The notes under the pieces were generated by a model. The model made no database searches. It was not told the origin of the DNA and saw only the letters and a list, made by a program, of their open reading frames with translations. The position numbers and the translations under genes are program-made. 60,000 nt of DNA from Symbiodinium natans (lineage: Eukaryota > Sar > Dinophyceae > Suessiales > Symbiodiniaceae), in NCBI GenBank assembly GCA_905221605.1, contig CAJNDS010000693.1, positions 1 through 60,000 on the forward strand, written 5' to 3'. Shown here piece after piece: positions 1 to 12,300 of this stretch; position 1 is the stretch's first letter, and each line of letters opens with the position of its first letter.

Positions 1-770
1 CCCCCCCCCCCCCCCCCCCATGCACCCTTCCCATGTCCGTGGCCCCATGCTCCTATCAGATTACTTTAAAGGGCCCCGGTGCATGCCCGCCTGCTCCGCT
101 CTCACCCTTCCCCTCTCCCAAGCACCCTTCCCAGATGATCCCACATGGCTCCACCCACACCCCCCCCCCATGCACCCTTCCCATGGCCCCATCCCCAGTG
201 CATGCCCGCCCGCTCCGCCCTCCCCGCTCTCCTCCCCCCCCCCCCCCAATGCACCCTTTCATGGCCCCGTGGACCCTATCAGATGACGTCAAAGGGCCCC
301 AGTGCATGCCCGCCCGCTCCGCCCTCTCTCTGCCCCCTCCGCTCCCTCCCATGGCCCCTATGCCCTCGACCCCCTGGCACCCATGGCTAATAGCCCCATG
401 ATCCAGCTCATCCCACATGGCTGCCACCATTAGCATTCTTTTAGGTGCTCCTATCAGATTACTTTAAAGGGCCCCGATGCATGCCCGCCCACTGGGGCTC
501 ATTTTACTTGGAAATTTGTAACGGCGATTTTCCTAGGTCGCCGTTGCAAATGAGCCCCCCTTAGTAAAGCCTGATTAATTTGGGGGCCCCCCCGGGCCGG
601 GGGGGCCAGGCCCGGGGGCCCCCCGGGGGGGGTCTGGGGGGGGGAGCTCATTTTACTTGGGGATTTGTAACGGCGATTTTCCTAGGTCGGCCCCCCTTAG
701 TAAAGCCTGATTAATTTGGGGGCCCCCCGGGCCCCCCGGGCGGGGGCCCCGGACCCCCCCCGTGAGTGTT
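1..770. repeat. C-rich left end with two direct-repeat families
   Basis: The window starts in a C run. A 45-bp unit (TATCAGATTACTTTAAAGGG then CCCCGGTGCATGCCCGCC) occurs at about 53-95 and 452-490, with a variant at about 278-317. A second unit (GCTCATTTTACTTGG, TTTGTAACGGCGATTTTCCT) occurs at about 498-541 and 647-690, each followed by CCCCTTAGTAAAGCCTGATT and a GGGGGCCCC-rich tail. No gene recognised. Confidence 0.75.
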
Positions 771-871
771 TTAGCATTCTTTTAGAGGCTCCAGCTCATG
801 GCCGCATGATCCCACAAGCTCCAATTTTTGCTCTTCCGGCCTTGGGACCCCTGAGCTGCACCATTGTTTTG

Positions 872-937
872 GTTTAGGGTTTAGGGTTTAGGGTTTAGGG
901 TTTAGGGTTTAGGGTTTAGGGTTTAGGGTTTAGGGTA
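872..937 (+). repeat. TTTAGGG telomere-type array (about nine units)
   Basis: Near-perfect TTTAGGG tandem units. More degenerate TTTAGGG or TTTCGGG arrays follow at 1080-1118, 1203-1230 and 1516-1613. All are interstitial; this is not a chromosome end, because sequence continues on both sides. Confidence 0.9.
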
Positions 938-1079
938 AATCCCCCCCCCCCCAAACACCCGCAAACCCCACTAAACCCCCCCAAAGGCCCTAAGCCCCTA
1001 AAATCCAGGCGGCAGGTGCGATGCCGGCGCTGGTGAGGATGCTCGAGTCGGAGGCAGGACGTGTGGAGGTTGATTTAAA

Positions 1080-1613
1080 GGGTTTAGGGTTTAGGGAGTT
1101 TAGGGTTTGGGGTTTAAAGTATCCAGTGTTATTTAAAGCACAGGTATTGTGATCAACTACCATGCAGGCTTTAGTTGAGGGGTTTTAGAGTTTAGGGTTG
1201 AAGGTTTAGGGTTTAGGGTTTAGGGTTCAAGGTTGACAGTTTAAGGTTGAGTGTTTATTCAGGGTTGAGGTTTCGAAGACCATACACATACGTTCAATAG
1301 TCTCCATACATGTACAATGTAGCACATATACATAGTAGATATGCATACGTAACCTCCACCCTGACACTGAAAAATCTTCACTAGCGGACATTGCCTCGCT
1401 GCGAATGCTAGCGGGGCCCCGAGCCCACGGACCCAGCATTTACAGCGAGGCAATGACGACCAGTGCCCTGAATATCAAAAAAACCCTGAACTACCGCAAC
1501 CCCCCCCCATGTTGAGGGTTTCGGGTTTACGGTTTACGGTTTAGGGTTTGGTTTCCGGTTTCGGGTTTCGGGTTTCGGGTTTGGGGTTTGGGGTTTAGGG
1601 TTTAGAGTTGGGG
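1080..1613 (+). repeat. Degenerate telomere-type arrays around unique sequence
   Basis: TTTAGGG variants (TTTCGGG, TTTACGG, TTTGGGG) flank a stretch at 1240-1515 without recognised features. The direction is the same as the array at 872. The gradient of decay suggests old interstitial telomeric sequence. Confidence 0.7.
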
Positions 1614-1839
1614 GTCGGCGGCACTGGCGGTAGCCATTAAATCGGGCAGCGCGAGGTCCCCAAAGGACCGAGCAAATGCGGACCTTTTAGCCCGGGTCGT
1701 CCCGGGAATAGCCTTGCTGGCCTCTGGCCTTCTGCGAAGCAGAATTAGGCCGGACGCCAGTGCCGCCGACCCCCGCGTGCCGCCGGTGAACGGTTTTTTT
1801 TTTCGTGGTTTTTTGCGTCGCCACGGAGGCCCCCAGAGG

Positions 1840-1950
1840 GCGCGCATCATGAGCATCAGCGGGTCCAGCCCGGGACCCCCAGGCGCGCATCAGGAGCATC
1901 AGCGGCTCCCGGGGCGGAACCCGGGGGCGCATCAGGAGCATGATGCCCCC
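1840..1950. repeat. GCGCATCAGGAGCATCAG-type repeat
   Basis: Three variants of GCGCATCA(G/T)GAGCAT(C/G)A lie at about 1844, 1886 and 1928 with GGGACCCCC or CGGGGGCGC spacers. The core is the reverse complement of the repeats at 9.53 and 9.65 kb. Confidence 0.6.
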
Positions 1951-1994
1951 CAAAGGGCGGGCATAAGCGACGTGTCTAAGCCCGGGGCTAGGAA

Positions 1995-2158
1995 AAAGGG
2001 AGTTTAGGGGCCTTATAAAGTGCTTAGAAACGTTAAGGGAGTCTAGGAGCCTCAAACGCTTAGAGATTTGAAGGGAGTTTAGGGGCCTGAACATGCTTAG
2101 AAACTTAACGCTTAGAGATGTTAAGGGAGTTTAGGGGCCTCAACATGCTTAGAAATTG
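1995..2158. repeat. About 40-bp tandem repeat (four units)
   Basis: The unit contains GTTAAGGGAGTTTAGGGGCC then TCAACATGCTTAGAAA. Copies lie at about 1998, 2036, 2075 and 2120. It sits just beyond the last recognised exon of the giant gene. Confidence 0.75.
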
Positions 2159-2225
2159 CTCGCCCCGGGCTTCTGCGTGCGCTGCCCGCCCATGGGCGCA
2201 GCCCCTTAAAATAATACAGGGAGGA

Positions 2226-3072
2226 AGTGGGATGAACGCAGATATCAAAAGCCCAAGGTGCGTTTGTGACGTTGACGGCATTGTCCACCAGGGAGATTGC
2301 GGTTGGCGTGCTGCCCTCTGTGGTGGGAGACTGTGTGAAGACCACGAGGTACTTGGACCTCAGAGCGTCTGAGCTCGAAACCTCCCTTCAAGCCTGGGAA
2401 TTGAAGGCTCTCGGGATTCGGGCTTTCTTTGTTAAGCTCGGGGGCTTCGTAGAGGGGGGGGGGGGGGGGTGCCAAGTCAACTCGGACGTGTCCTTAGCCA
2501 TTGCAGGCGAGAAGCTGTAGGATGGCGGTTCCCTCCTGGGGTTAACAGTCTCTTCTTGGTGATTGAAGCAGAAAAACTACCGACTGAAAGATGTGCCCTG
2601 TGAGTCCCAAGCCGCACACAAGAGCCCTCTTTCTGTTAACCCCTTCTGAGTCCTGTATCGTGGACGAGGTGACCTGGGAGTTCCGATCACGAGGCAGGTG
2701 ATGACACAGGTGCTCAATGCTGTGCTGACTGCCACCAGCAGGGGCTTAGGATGGGGTTGCTTAGGGTTTGTTTGCTTCGGGTGCAAAGCTCAGACTTGGG
2801 TCTTGTAAGGGCTTTCGGCAGGGCACAGTGCCAGGCTCTTCCACGATGGCCCGGCGATCGACGAGGCCCAGTGTGTCCTGGGAAAAGGCCACGCGGTAGG
2901 CAACCTCAGAGCAGAGCAGAAAGCAAAGACTGGCAACGTCTGACTCTCCTCTGACTTGACGCGCGGCCATGATCGCGGCCTAATTCGGACAAGGCACGAT
3001 ATTGCTGGAAAGCACCGGCGGTGGCGTAAACGTAACGTATCCACCGAGCTCCTCTTGATCCAGGTCCTGCAC
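2226..3072 (-). CDS. Repeat copy: modules A, B/C and D, the most downstream copy seen
   Basis: A nearly complete domain split over three exons. Positions 3072-2985 read VQDLDQEELGGYVTFTPP (module A). Positions 2915-2800 read AYRVAFSQDTLGLVDRRAIV (module B running into C). Positions 2370-2226 read YLVVFTQSPTTEGSTPTAIS and continue LVDNAVNVTN (module D). The order matches the consensus. No further copy was found below 2.2 kb, so the 3' end of the gene probably lies just downstream; the stop at about 2121 in the D frame is the simplest terminus, though a last intron is possible. Confidence 0.65.
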
Positions 3073-4917
3073 ACCACCCAGCCTCGCCCGACATCACAAC
3101 TTGCCTACGCACCCCATCTGTGAAGCGTCCTGGTCGATGAAAGCGAGGTCTGTGACCCGGCCATCCTGTCAGGATTCCGTAAAGTCTGTACCTGCCCTGT
3201 TGGGCAAGCTTTCAAGGAATGGCAACCGAAGCCCCTACGGCTTCCGCCTTGCCTCGTCATTCAGCCTGTGTGCAAAGGGCGTGCTTTGCTCCTGCAGGTC
3301 GCGTTTGTAAAGGGAGAAGGCTTCGAAACGATTCAACTCATGTGAACTCGCGGCTCACTCGCGCACAGCACCTGCAGGTACGAGGCCATGAAGAAGAGGA
3401 TGTGATCATAAGGAGCGAAGTCTGTCTCCAACCTTGTTTCAAAGCCGCGCTGCTTCCTCTTTGCCGAGCCCGAGACCAGGCCCATACCGTAAAGGCCCTC
3501 CAGAGCAGAATCTGCGAGCCCAGTGGCGGGATGTTGATTTCATCCACACCCACAGTGTCCGCGCGCTTGCATCCAAAGATATCGACCTAAGCATTCGTAG
3601 AGATGTTCGCTGGCACGCAACTGCAAGAAGTAAAAACACGATCGGAAACTAGCTGCTTGTAAGTCTGTCATCGTCTGGCAGCCTAAACCTGAATCCCATA
3701 CCGCACCTCGCAAGAAACCAGCAGCAATAGTAGCGAGGCGGTGTGCGCTCACAAAAGCTGGATCAGAACATATTTCCTACCCTTAACACCTTGCAGTACC
3801 AGGCCACAAGAGTCCATGCGATGCTGCAATGCCGACAGTCTTAGGAAGGCTAAGAACCTAGAAGCCACTGCCAAGCCTTACCCCATCTGGGACTCCAGCT
3901 CGCATGCAGGGGTACGAGAAGTACTCCAGTTGGTTCAACCTGCGCAGGTGCATTCTGTGTCCGCGTGACTCCACAAAGCCGCGGGCTCAAGGAGGACTGA
4001 GGAGAAGAAACCAGAGAAGAGATTGCACGGGAGGAGCGTGGACGTGCTGTGCTCTACTCCTTTTAGAGATTAATACTTGGGATTGAGGCTTTACAATAGA
4101 ATTCAGGGCTTCGGTTGTGGTGGGGCCACACGATTCTCGGAGAAGAACATGCTAACATGCCCCCAAGGGGGGATTGTGGAGTTTGAGTGGGTTTCGGGTA
4201 CATCCTTGTGATCAGTCCTGAGCTTCATCGCCAGAAAGGAGTATGGGAGGATGATGTTCTCCACCAGCGTGGTCCTCATGGATTTCTATCCTCTACATCC
4301 CCTCCAGCACAATCCCAAAGCCTTTGCCCGGGAAACCTACACCCCCACAAACCCCGCAAAGGACGAGGGAGAGCAACCGCAGGGGGCCGATGCGATCCCA
4401 GGCACCGATCCGAGTTGGCCTGGCGCTTTCTTTGGATTGGAGGCTCAGGGTGATGGGGGGGGGAGGCGCGGGGTGGCACAGGCGTGATGAGGGGGCATGC
4501 TCAGGCTCATCGGCCGTGACAAGCTCCCGTGGCAACTGGCCTCGTATATCTGCGGAAGATCGATCCACGTGTAGCCATTGCGAGTGTAGCTCAAGCTGAA
4601 TTTGCTGACCTTAATGCACTCCGTGTGGTCTCGTCAGTTTGCACCACTCCCTCAGGCGATCCGGACAGGATGCGGCTCGACTTCGGCTGCCCTGCACCTC
4701 TCTATTCGCCTCGGCTTCCTGCCGAGAAGCGTCTGGAACAAGCAGACCCGGATCGGGCCTCCTTCCCCCTAACCCAACCCTTCCCCCCGTGCCAAATTTT
4801 CTGACGCAACCCCCCCCCCCGCCCTGTGGGACCCCCCCCAATCCCTTGGAGGAGCTGCAAACCGATGCCGTGGAGGGTCCCGCTTGTCGGTGGCTCCTAC
4901 AGGGGGAGTGCCTCAAA

Positions 4918-5003
<86 letters not shown>

Positions 5004-6337
5004 TTAACCTCGCTGCCCTTCCTCCCCTTTTTTTGCGAAACCCTCTTTCCTCCTTTCCTGTCCTGGGGCCGGCCCGGCTGCCGAGGCGGCGCGCGTTTAC
5101 AATTTAGCTATTTTATAATAGTGTGAAGGACCTCTCAATTCTAGCGCATTGAAGCTGGGCACCCACTGGAAGATCGTCTCGCGGCCCTTTGTCTCGATCC
5201 TCTCAATCCTCGCTGAGGGTTTCGGGATTCCAGGAGAGTCAGGGCTTGTCAGAGTCGAGGGGTTCAGAGTCAAGGGGGGCTTGGTTCATTGCATTGGTGC
5301 AAATGCGAAAAGCGTGGTGGAGGATGCGATATTTCTGCTCCCCTTGGAGGTGAGGGGAGGAGACGGCAGACCCTGGAGATTTCGCACACCAATTCACCCA
5401 ATATCAAAATCAAAAAGACTACGGGAGACTTGGGGGAAAGCTCCTCCGGGCGCCCTTGAGACTTGCGATGCTGGCGGCATTCTGCGCTCGGAGTTGGCCG
5501 ATCCCCTCTTGCTTAGGGCAGTTGTCAGGGCCCCTGCAGGTTCTACTCTTCAAGGTTTCAGTGAGAAGGCTGATTCTGGAAGAGCCCAAGCTGTTGGCAA
5601 GTCGCAGCATGTCAGTGCCGAAGTCGAACTCAATGTACGTGGTCTTTCTGAGGACAAGGTTGCAATACCTTTCGGATGGCTAAGGGGTTTGGGGATTGGG
5701 GTCTGCATCTTGGATGGAAATGCACCGAAGCTTATGCAAACCACGAGCTTTGAATCATCTTGACATGTTACTTGGGTCTTGGAGTCAGAGCTTGTGCTCT
5801 TGTGGGGTTTACATCCAAGACATAGGGACTCATGCGCAAAATGCCATGCCACTGGCCGCTTCCGTCCAGTCGTAACTCGGATGGCTTGTTGGCGGCTGCC
5901 AAGGGATTTGACCTTGAAAGTGTGTCGGAGGCTTCCCTTTCGCACCCGCAGCCCAGGCCATGTGCCACACAGTGCTCAGAAGATCCACGAACTCCATTAA
6001 TCTGCCATTCAGTTAGAAGTTAAATTGTCTTGGTTGAGCTTGGCTCCTCAAACCTGTGAGGGCTGGACTGTGTGATGTTCGCATCCGGAAGATAGGGATT
6101 TGCGTTGGTGCCCACGATGGATTGCTGCACCTGCAGATCTACCCCACGAAGGCGCCGTTTCAGGTTTGGGGTTTGCGAGCGTCCGTTCGCCGGATGGCTC
6201 GACAGTCTAGTCACTCGCCCGTTCAGTGCGAAGACATGCACACCTCCCCCTTGTCGACTGAGCCCAGGACGTCACACCGCGACGGCAGTTTCTCCTTAGT
6301 AGCGGCGACCGTCGGCTTGAGGGATTCGCTGCACAGA

Positions 6338-6372
<35 letters not shown>

Positions 6373-9300
6373 CCCTCGAAACCTGATCCTCAAAATTAGC
6401 CTTCCAAAGCGTAGCAGAGCGTAGCGCAACGAGGAGACACGTGAAATCAGAAGCGCCCTTAGCCTGCCGCCCGACCCGAAAGCCCCAACAACTGCCTCGA
6501 ACTGCCCAAGCTTGGGCAAGGGACGGTGGCATACAGGTTCAGGTTGATGTAGTTGTGCTCTTGGGCAGACCGCGTCAATGCCGTGAATCCTGCTTTCGTG
6601 CTGTACGTGTACATATGTGTGGGGGGGGGGGGGGGCCGGGGGGTGGATTAAACATTTTGGGGGGTCGGGGCTGGGGTTTCAAGTTTCAGGGACAGACTAT
6701 CAGAATCTAGGCTTCGGGCCTTGGGTCCGGGGATATGATGTAACCGCCCAGCGGGTCTGTGAAGGCCTTTGAAGGGTTTCTAACAGTAGTAGCGCAAGTC
6801 TGGATTGGCCTGTCCTGTGGTGGTTGTAGAGGTTGTTTCGGTGGCTGTCAGAGTCCTTGGAGACTCCGCACCACTCTCATCCCGCTGAATTCGGCAAAGG
6901 AGCGGCTTCTTGTTTGACGAGGTGACGAGGTGGGGAGCCACTCTTAAGGCATGCAGATTCAACGTAGCTCCATGCACTCTGGCAGTGCGTCTGCCGGGGG
7001 GCTGAAAATATCATTCTGCTTGGGCTTACGTTTTGGTTCAGGCTTCCAAAGTTGGGACTCAAGCTGGCAAGGCGCTGCGTGGAAGTTGTCGTGGACGTCT
7101 GGGTGACGACTGTTGTGGTCGATGTGGCTGAAGTGACAACTGTCGACGTGGTAGTGGTTGATGTGTCTTGTCCATCTTCACAATCGGACCTTGGCTGCAA
7201 TCGCCTCAATCGGATCTTCATTGGCCCAGCATGATTAATATGAGTCCTTATCAACAACACTTAGTGGTTTCAGTCGGTTCGGTCGGCATCTGCGCCTCGA
7301 ACAACATAACGATCAACTAGGATTTCGAGCCAGCCGCTTGACCAAACGTCCAAATTCTTGGAGGGCACATTATCCAAGGAGCACAAGGAAAAGCTCTCAC
7401 ACCCCCAAACGCCAACTTTCCCATCTCATTGATCTACGGAGTGGGGGCGGAGTGGGGGGGTGGGACAGAGGGAGTGAGGCGGGGGGAACGAGACAGTTTG
7501 GGTGGCCTCGCTCGAGCCGAACACCCTTAGCAGAGAGTCCGAAATTTTGATGCTGGGTTGGTCTTGGAGTCGCCTGGTGGGAAAAACTATCAACCGCATG
7601 TGAGGTCTAAGCATCCCAAGCGCTTAGGGCTGTAGAAATGGCGGAACGGCCACCCATCAACTCTGAGCGACTCTTAAGTCCTCACCTCGGCCCACCAGTC
7701 TCAGCCACAGGTACTCGTTCCGGCTACAGTACCGATGCGCAGGCATCCCCCCTTCCTTGAACGAGCACCCACCCCCTCCACTCACCTGCTCACTTCCCAT
7801 CCCTTTCCCCCTGCGCCAAGGCAATGGACCAAAAACTCCAAACAACACCACCGCGTGGAGGGGAACAAGTGGTGCTTTAAACCGACTGCACTTACAGCTC
7901 ATCTCACAATCAACTCATCAACTGTCAGATCTCCCATGCTTCAGCAGCTGCTCACCTTTGCAGCATATGGCCGACAACAGTGCTGGGTCTGTGGCACGTT
8001 GGAGCCGTTTGCATAGGAACACCCGCTGGTGGCGTTGGTGGCGTTGCCATCGTCTCCCACCTCAGTCTGCATATCTTGCTAAGTGACTGCCAGCCGAAGC
8101 TCCCTAGAATCCTAGAACCTCCTCTGATCGTGCCGTTCCTAAGTCCCGAGGGCGCGACAGCAGCCAGCCGGCGTGAGCTGGCTGCGGCCTGGCGGTTTGC
8201 CCACCGAGAAGTGAGGGAACCGGGCGTTCAGGCTCGGGGAGGTCTGAGAGGGATCGGAGGCTAGGTGAAAGGGAATTGGCTTTGGGGGCTCTGGACTGCA
8301 TGCGCCACGAGACGCTCCTCCTTGGCGAAGTAGATGTAGTAGTGCGTTACCACAGACCAGTTGGCAGGCCTGGCGAGGTTGTGGTAAGAATCTGTCAAAA
8401 TCTTGAATTTATCCTCGGTTCGTTGGAGACCTATACCTATTGTCTTGCTCCTTTTCATCACAGGCCTTCCGGTACATCGGGTCTGAAGTTTCGGGAAACG
8501 CAGCTGACCAGAATCAGAACCGAGCAGCTGTGTCCAGGTCAAGTTTCCTCCAATCTCGTCCACATCCAGGTCCTGGTCCAACGAAGACTCTTTGGTGCTC
8601 TGTGCCCTCAAACATGTCCATAGGCATCGCGACACATGAGTAACAAAGAAACCTCAATTTGAGTCAGATGGTTTACATTATGTCCAAAGTCTAAGAGCAT
8701 GTGTCCGACATATCCCATATCTCCCGCCCTATGTCCTGATCCGAGAACTGGATGTTAGTGATCTGCGGCGCCGTGTCACTCACCTTCAGGCCTACGGGCG
8801 TGGACTGCTCAAAGAGCGTGGACCTCAGTGTCTTTGCTGAACCAGTGGTCTTGGGTTTAGGGCCGAATTCACAAGCAAGCGTGTTGAGGAACCATGCTTG
8901 AGATTGGGGACAAACATGCTGTTGAGATTTCTTGGACAGTGCGTGTGAGGTCCATTTGCTGGCAGCCGGCTTGGTGAAAACGTACATGTAGGGGTACGTG
9001 CCGAGGTAGGTGTCCTTGCATCACCAATGCAGTGGCTCGGTCCCTGACTCGAGACTCGTGAAGAGTCACCTTCATAAGAGCCTGACATAACTGGTCAGTA
9101 ACTAGTCAAACTTGCTTCCTGTGCTTCCGTTTTTTGTCAGGCCAGGTTCCACAGGGACTTCATAGTGGACCTCGCCCACGGGGACTTCTGCAACCACGCT
9201 CCTGTACTGAAAGGTGCGGTCCTCAGCACACGGAATTGCTCACTTCCGGAAGCTGGACTGCCCTGGGCCTGAACCATTTTGTTTCCTTCAACCCTAAACC

Positions 9301-12300
9301 CTAAACCCTAAACCTTAAACGATTTTGTTTCCTCAAACCCTGGCTGGTCGAAGGTTCTCCCAGGACGCGCACAATGCGGTGGCAATTTCGGGTTGCTCAT
9401 GCTGGGGGTTCAATCATGCAGTTGTCACTCAAGCTAAAGATCCAAAATTCCTTTCAGGACACAGTTTAGATCCCGAACTTGTTGAACATCATTTTGAGGC
9501 AGGAAGCTACCAGAAAAAAAAATCGGCTGATGCTCATGATGCTCACCTCCCGCCTCGTCAACGGCACCCAATCATTGGGGCAGCTGGTCTCAAAAGCGTC
9601 TGGGGCTTGGGGGGGGCCACATGACCAGAAAGGATCCCAGCTGATGCTCATGATGCTCACCTCTCCCGCCCCTGCCCCGTCAATGGCATTCCTTTACCCC
9701 CCCCCCCACCCCAAAACCCTAAACCTTCCCGACTGGTAGAAGCAGGTGGCCCACTCCAGCTGGATGGAGTAGAACTTGGTCCCCTCCAAGGGATCTGGTG
9801 CCGTCCAGTTCACCTCGGCCATAGGATCACTTGAAAATGCAGAAAAAGAACTGGTCGAGTTTTAAGACCTTGAGGAACCCCTCAAGCCCTCACTTCCTCA
9901 AAACACCAGGGGCCAAGAAGCAAAATCGCAAAGGCATCAAAGATCCCATCTATTTGTGTGTGTGTGCTTGAAGCCTTAGAACCTAGGAAGCCCCCATTTG
10001 GTAAACTGACACGCGGACCCCACCACCGATGTCCAAGCTGTCCAGGTCGTAGTCCTCGAATCGCACGTTGGACACCTTGGTCGCGTCCATGCGCTCTAAA
10101 GACCGGTGCTTGATGACGGCTCCTTGCTTTCTTGATGGGCTGCTTCCGAGAACAACAAGCAGCAGCCGAGGCGACTACGCTCTCATCCCGATCCGTGACA
10201 TTGACGGACGTCGGTGTCGACTGCGTGGTGTTGGAGGATCTGGAGAAGACCTGAGGATACACAGAGGGCGACCCGAGAGCAGCAGTCTGATGAGCTTTAT
10301 TCCTATGAAGCATGGCACGAAGGCCCCCAAACTCACGCGACCAAGTTGACTGCCACGCCCCCATTCTGAGACACCTGCCAGGATCGTTGTGAAGTTGCGC
10401 AGTGGGGTGCCTCGATGGGATGGAGCCCCTAACCCCAACAGAGTCAACGCTGTAGTTCTTGTGTTGCTCCGAAGAAGGGACCCCACTATTTTAGACAGCT
10501 TCTGCAAACGATCTTGCTATGTTTATTCCACACTCCTGATCATCCTATGGGTTCAGGGGACCTGGCCTTGGGGGAGTTGAGGGTCCGTGGCTTCAGTGAC
10601 TTCAGCGGGTTCGGGGATGCCTTTTGGAGAAGTGGGTGGGGCACTGTTTTCTTGATTCTGCGGAGTTGTCTATCAAGTATCCGAAGATTTGTTGCGCGTC
10701 AATTAACTTGAGTTGCCAATTCTAAGTTTAGGATTCGGGGCTGCGGTGGGCACGATTCGGAACGCGTCAAATCCGACCTGTCTTCCGGCTTTGGGCGGTT
10801 TACCCGGCTTTTTGGCTGGAGCCAAGCTGCTGTCTGGCACAAAGAAGGAGGACGTGGCTGCAGGAGAACTTCCCAGCTGGGATCGCCTCGGGCGGCAGAA
10901 GAGCTTAGAGTCAGAGGAATGGCAGGGCCAAGGGAAGAGAGGGGGGTGGGGGGAGGGGGGGGGCTGCAGTAGGTTATAGGTCTGGGTCCCAGCGTCTCTC
11001 CAAAGCTCTCTTCCTCCTCCTCCTCCTCTGCCAAGAAGACCTCGAACGAGATCAGCGTGTCTTGGACCTGCACATAGCTTTGATGCATCTTGACAAAGTC
11101 ATAGGAAGTCTACGAGAGGAGTGTGGGGCCTATACTCGAGGACGGACCGGCCAAAGCTCCAAACCTCCAAGCAGCAATGCCAAAAGTGTTGTACCCCGAA
11201 AGCAAACAACCGACCATTTATCATAGCAACCGTTTTATGAAGCTCCAATCCAACAAAAGGGTGCTCGGACAAATTAATCCATACGTTTATGTCATTGTTG
11301 GGTGACCACAATGTGTGAACAACAAAACAAAAACTACCATAAACCGAACAAACTCGCACAATAAACCCTTTCCCTGAAAGTGGGGCCCCAGGGGGCCTCT
11401 GGAAGCTCCCAGGTGGCAGCGCTCCCCACGTCGCCACGATCCAGGTCCTCGTCCGTGAAGGAAAGGTTCGTCCTCAGAGCGTTCGGTGATTTCGGGGGCT
11501 TTTCATGTTTTTCATCTCCAGATTTCACGTTTTTCAGCTCCAGATTTCATGTTTTGCAGCTGCATCCCAAACTCAACAACCCCACCGCACAGACGCTCCA
11601 AAAAAGCCTCTGAGGGGCACTTGGAACTTCGCCGCGGCGTCGATGAAGGAGAGGGCGGCTGGCGTGGTCTGCTCCGCAATCGCTGAGCGCGCATAGACCT
11701 CCCAGAACTCGGGAGCCCTTCACATGCTCTCGAATGTTTGATCATGAGGTCTTGAGCGGGTGCTCAGAAGATGAAGGGGTCTCGGGCTTGTATGATCAGG
11801 GTTCCGTGGTGACAGCCCACTTGTGTGCGACAGCCCTGAGTCCTAAGCTCTGTCCAAGTCTTTAAGCGATGTTAGACCTTTTCAGGACTGAGCCGGGAGG
11901 CAGTGAAAGTTGTGAAGTTGCCACGTGCGGTCCCAACTGGGATAGGTCCTCGCAAGCAGATGCCAGTCGAGGGCTTCGGGTTGACTTCGGGAGGAACAAA
12001 CTAAATGTCCGAAGTCGCAGTTGCCAAGGTTTATGCAAAGCCTGCGCCAAAAAACGGAATGCAAGTTACCCTCGAAAATGGAAGCCTTTGCTGCTGGCTG
12101 GTCCTTGGTCCGTGCCACCAGAAGCGATGGCCCCACCAACCTTCAAAACCAGCCACAGCAGTTGGGAGGTGCAGAGCTTGCACAGCATGTTCTTATTGAT
12201 TCACATGGTTGCTAAATAAACATATACTCGTACTTCATCCGAACATGATGGCTTAGGGAGGCATCATGTTCATGTCGGGCCTGTGAGCGCCCTGCACCGG

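Noticed and set aside
872-937. True chromosome end at the left edge
   Set aside because: The arrays are short and followed and preceded by non-telomeric sequence, with similar arrays throughout the window.
3540-3660. Plus-strand KDIDLSIRRDV as a module A match
   Set aside because: Wrong strand and lacks the GELGG and WTPP parts.
4571-4595. Resemblance to a dinoflagellate spliced leader (TAGCCATT...GCTCAAG)
   Set aside because: Only the two ends match and the middle has inserted bases; likely chance. No second copy seen.
4639-5126. Plus-strand polyproline frames
   Set aside because: Created entirely by the 84-base C run; flanks are not protein-like and minus-strand blocks surround it.
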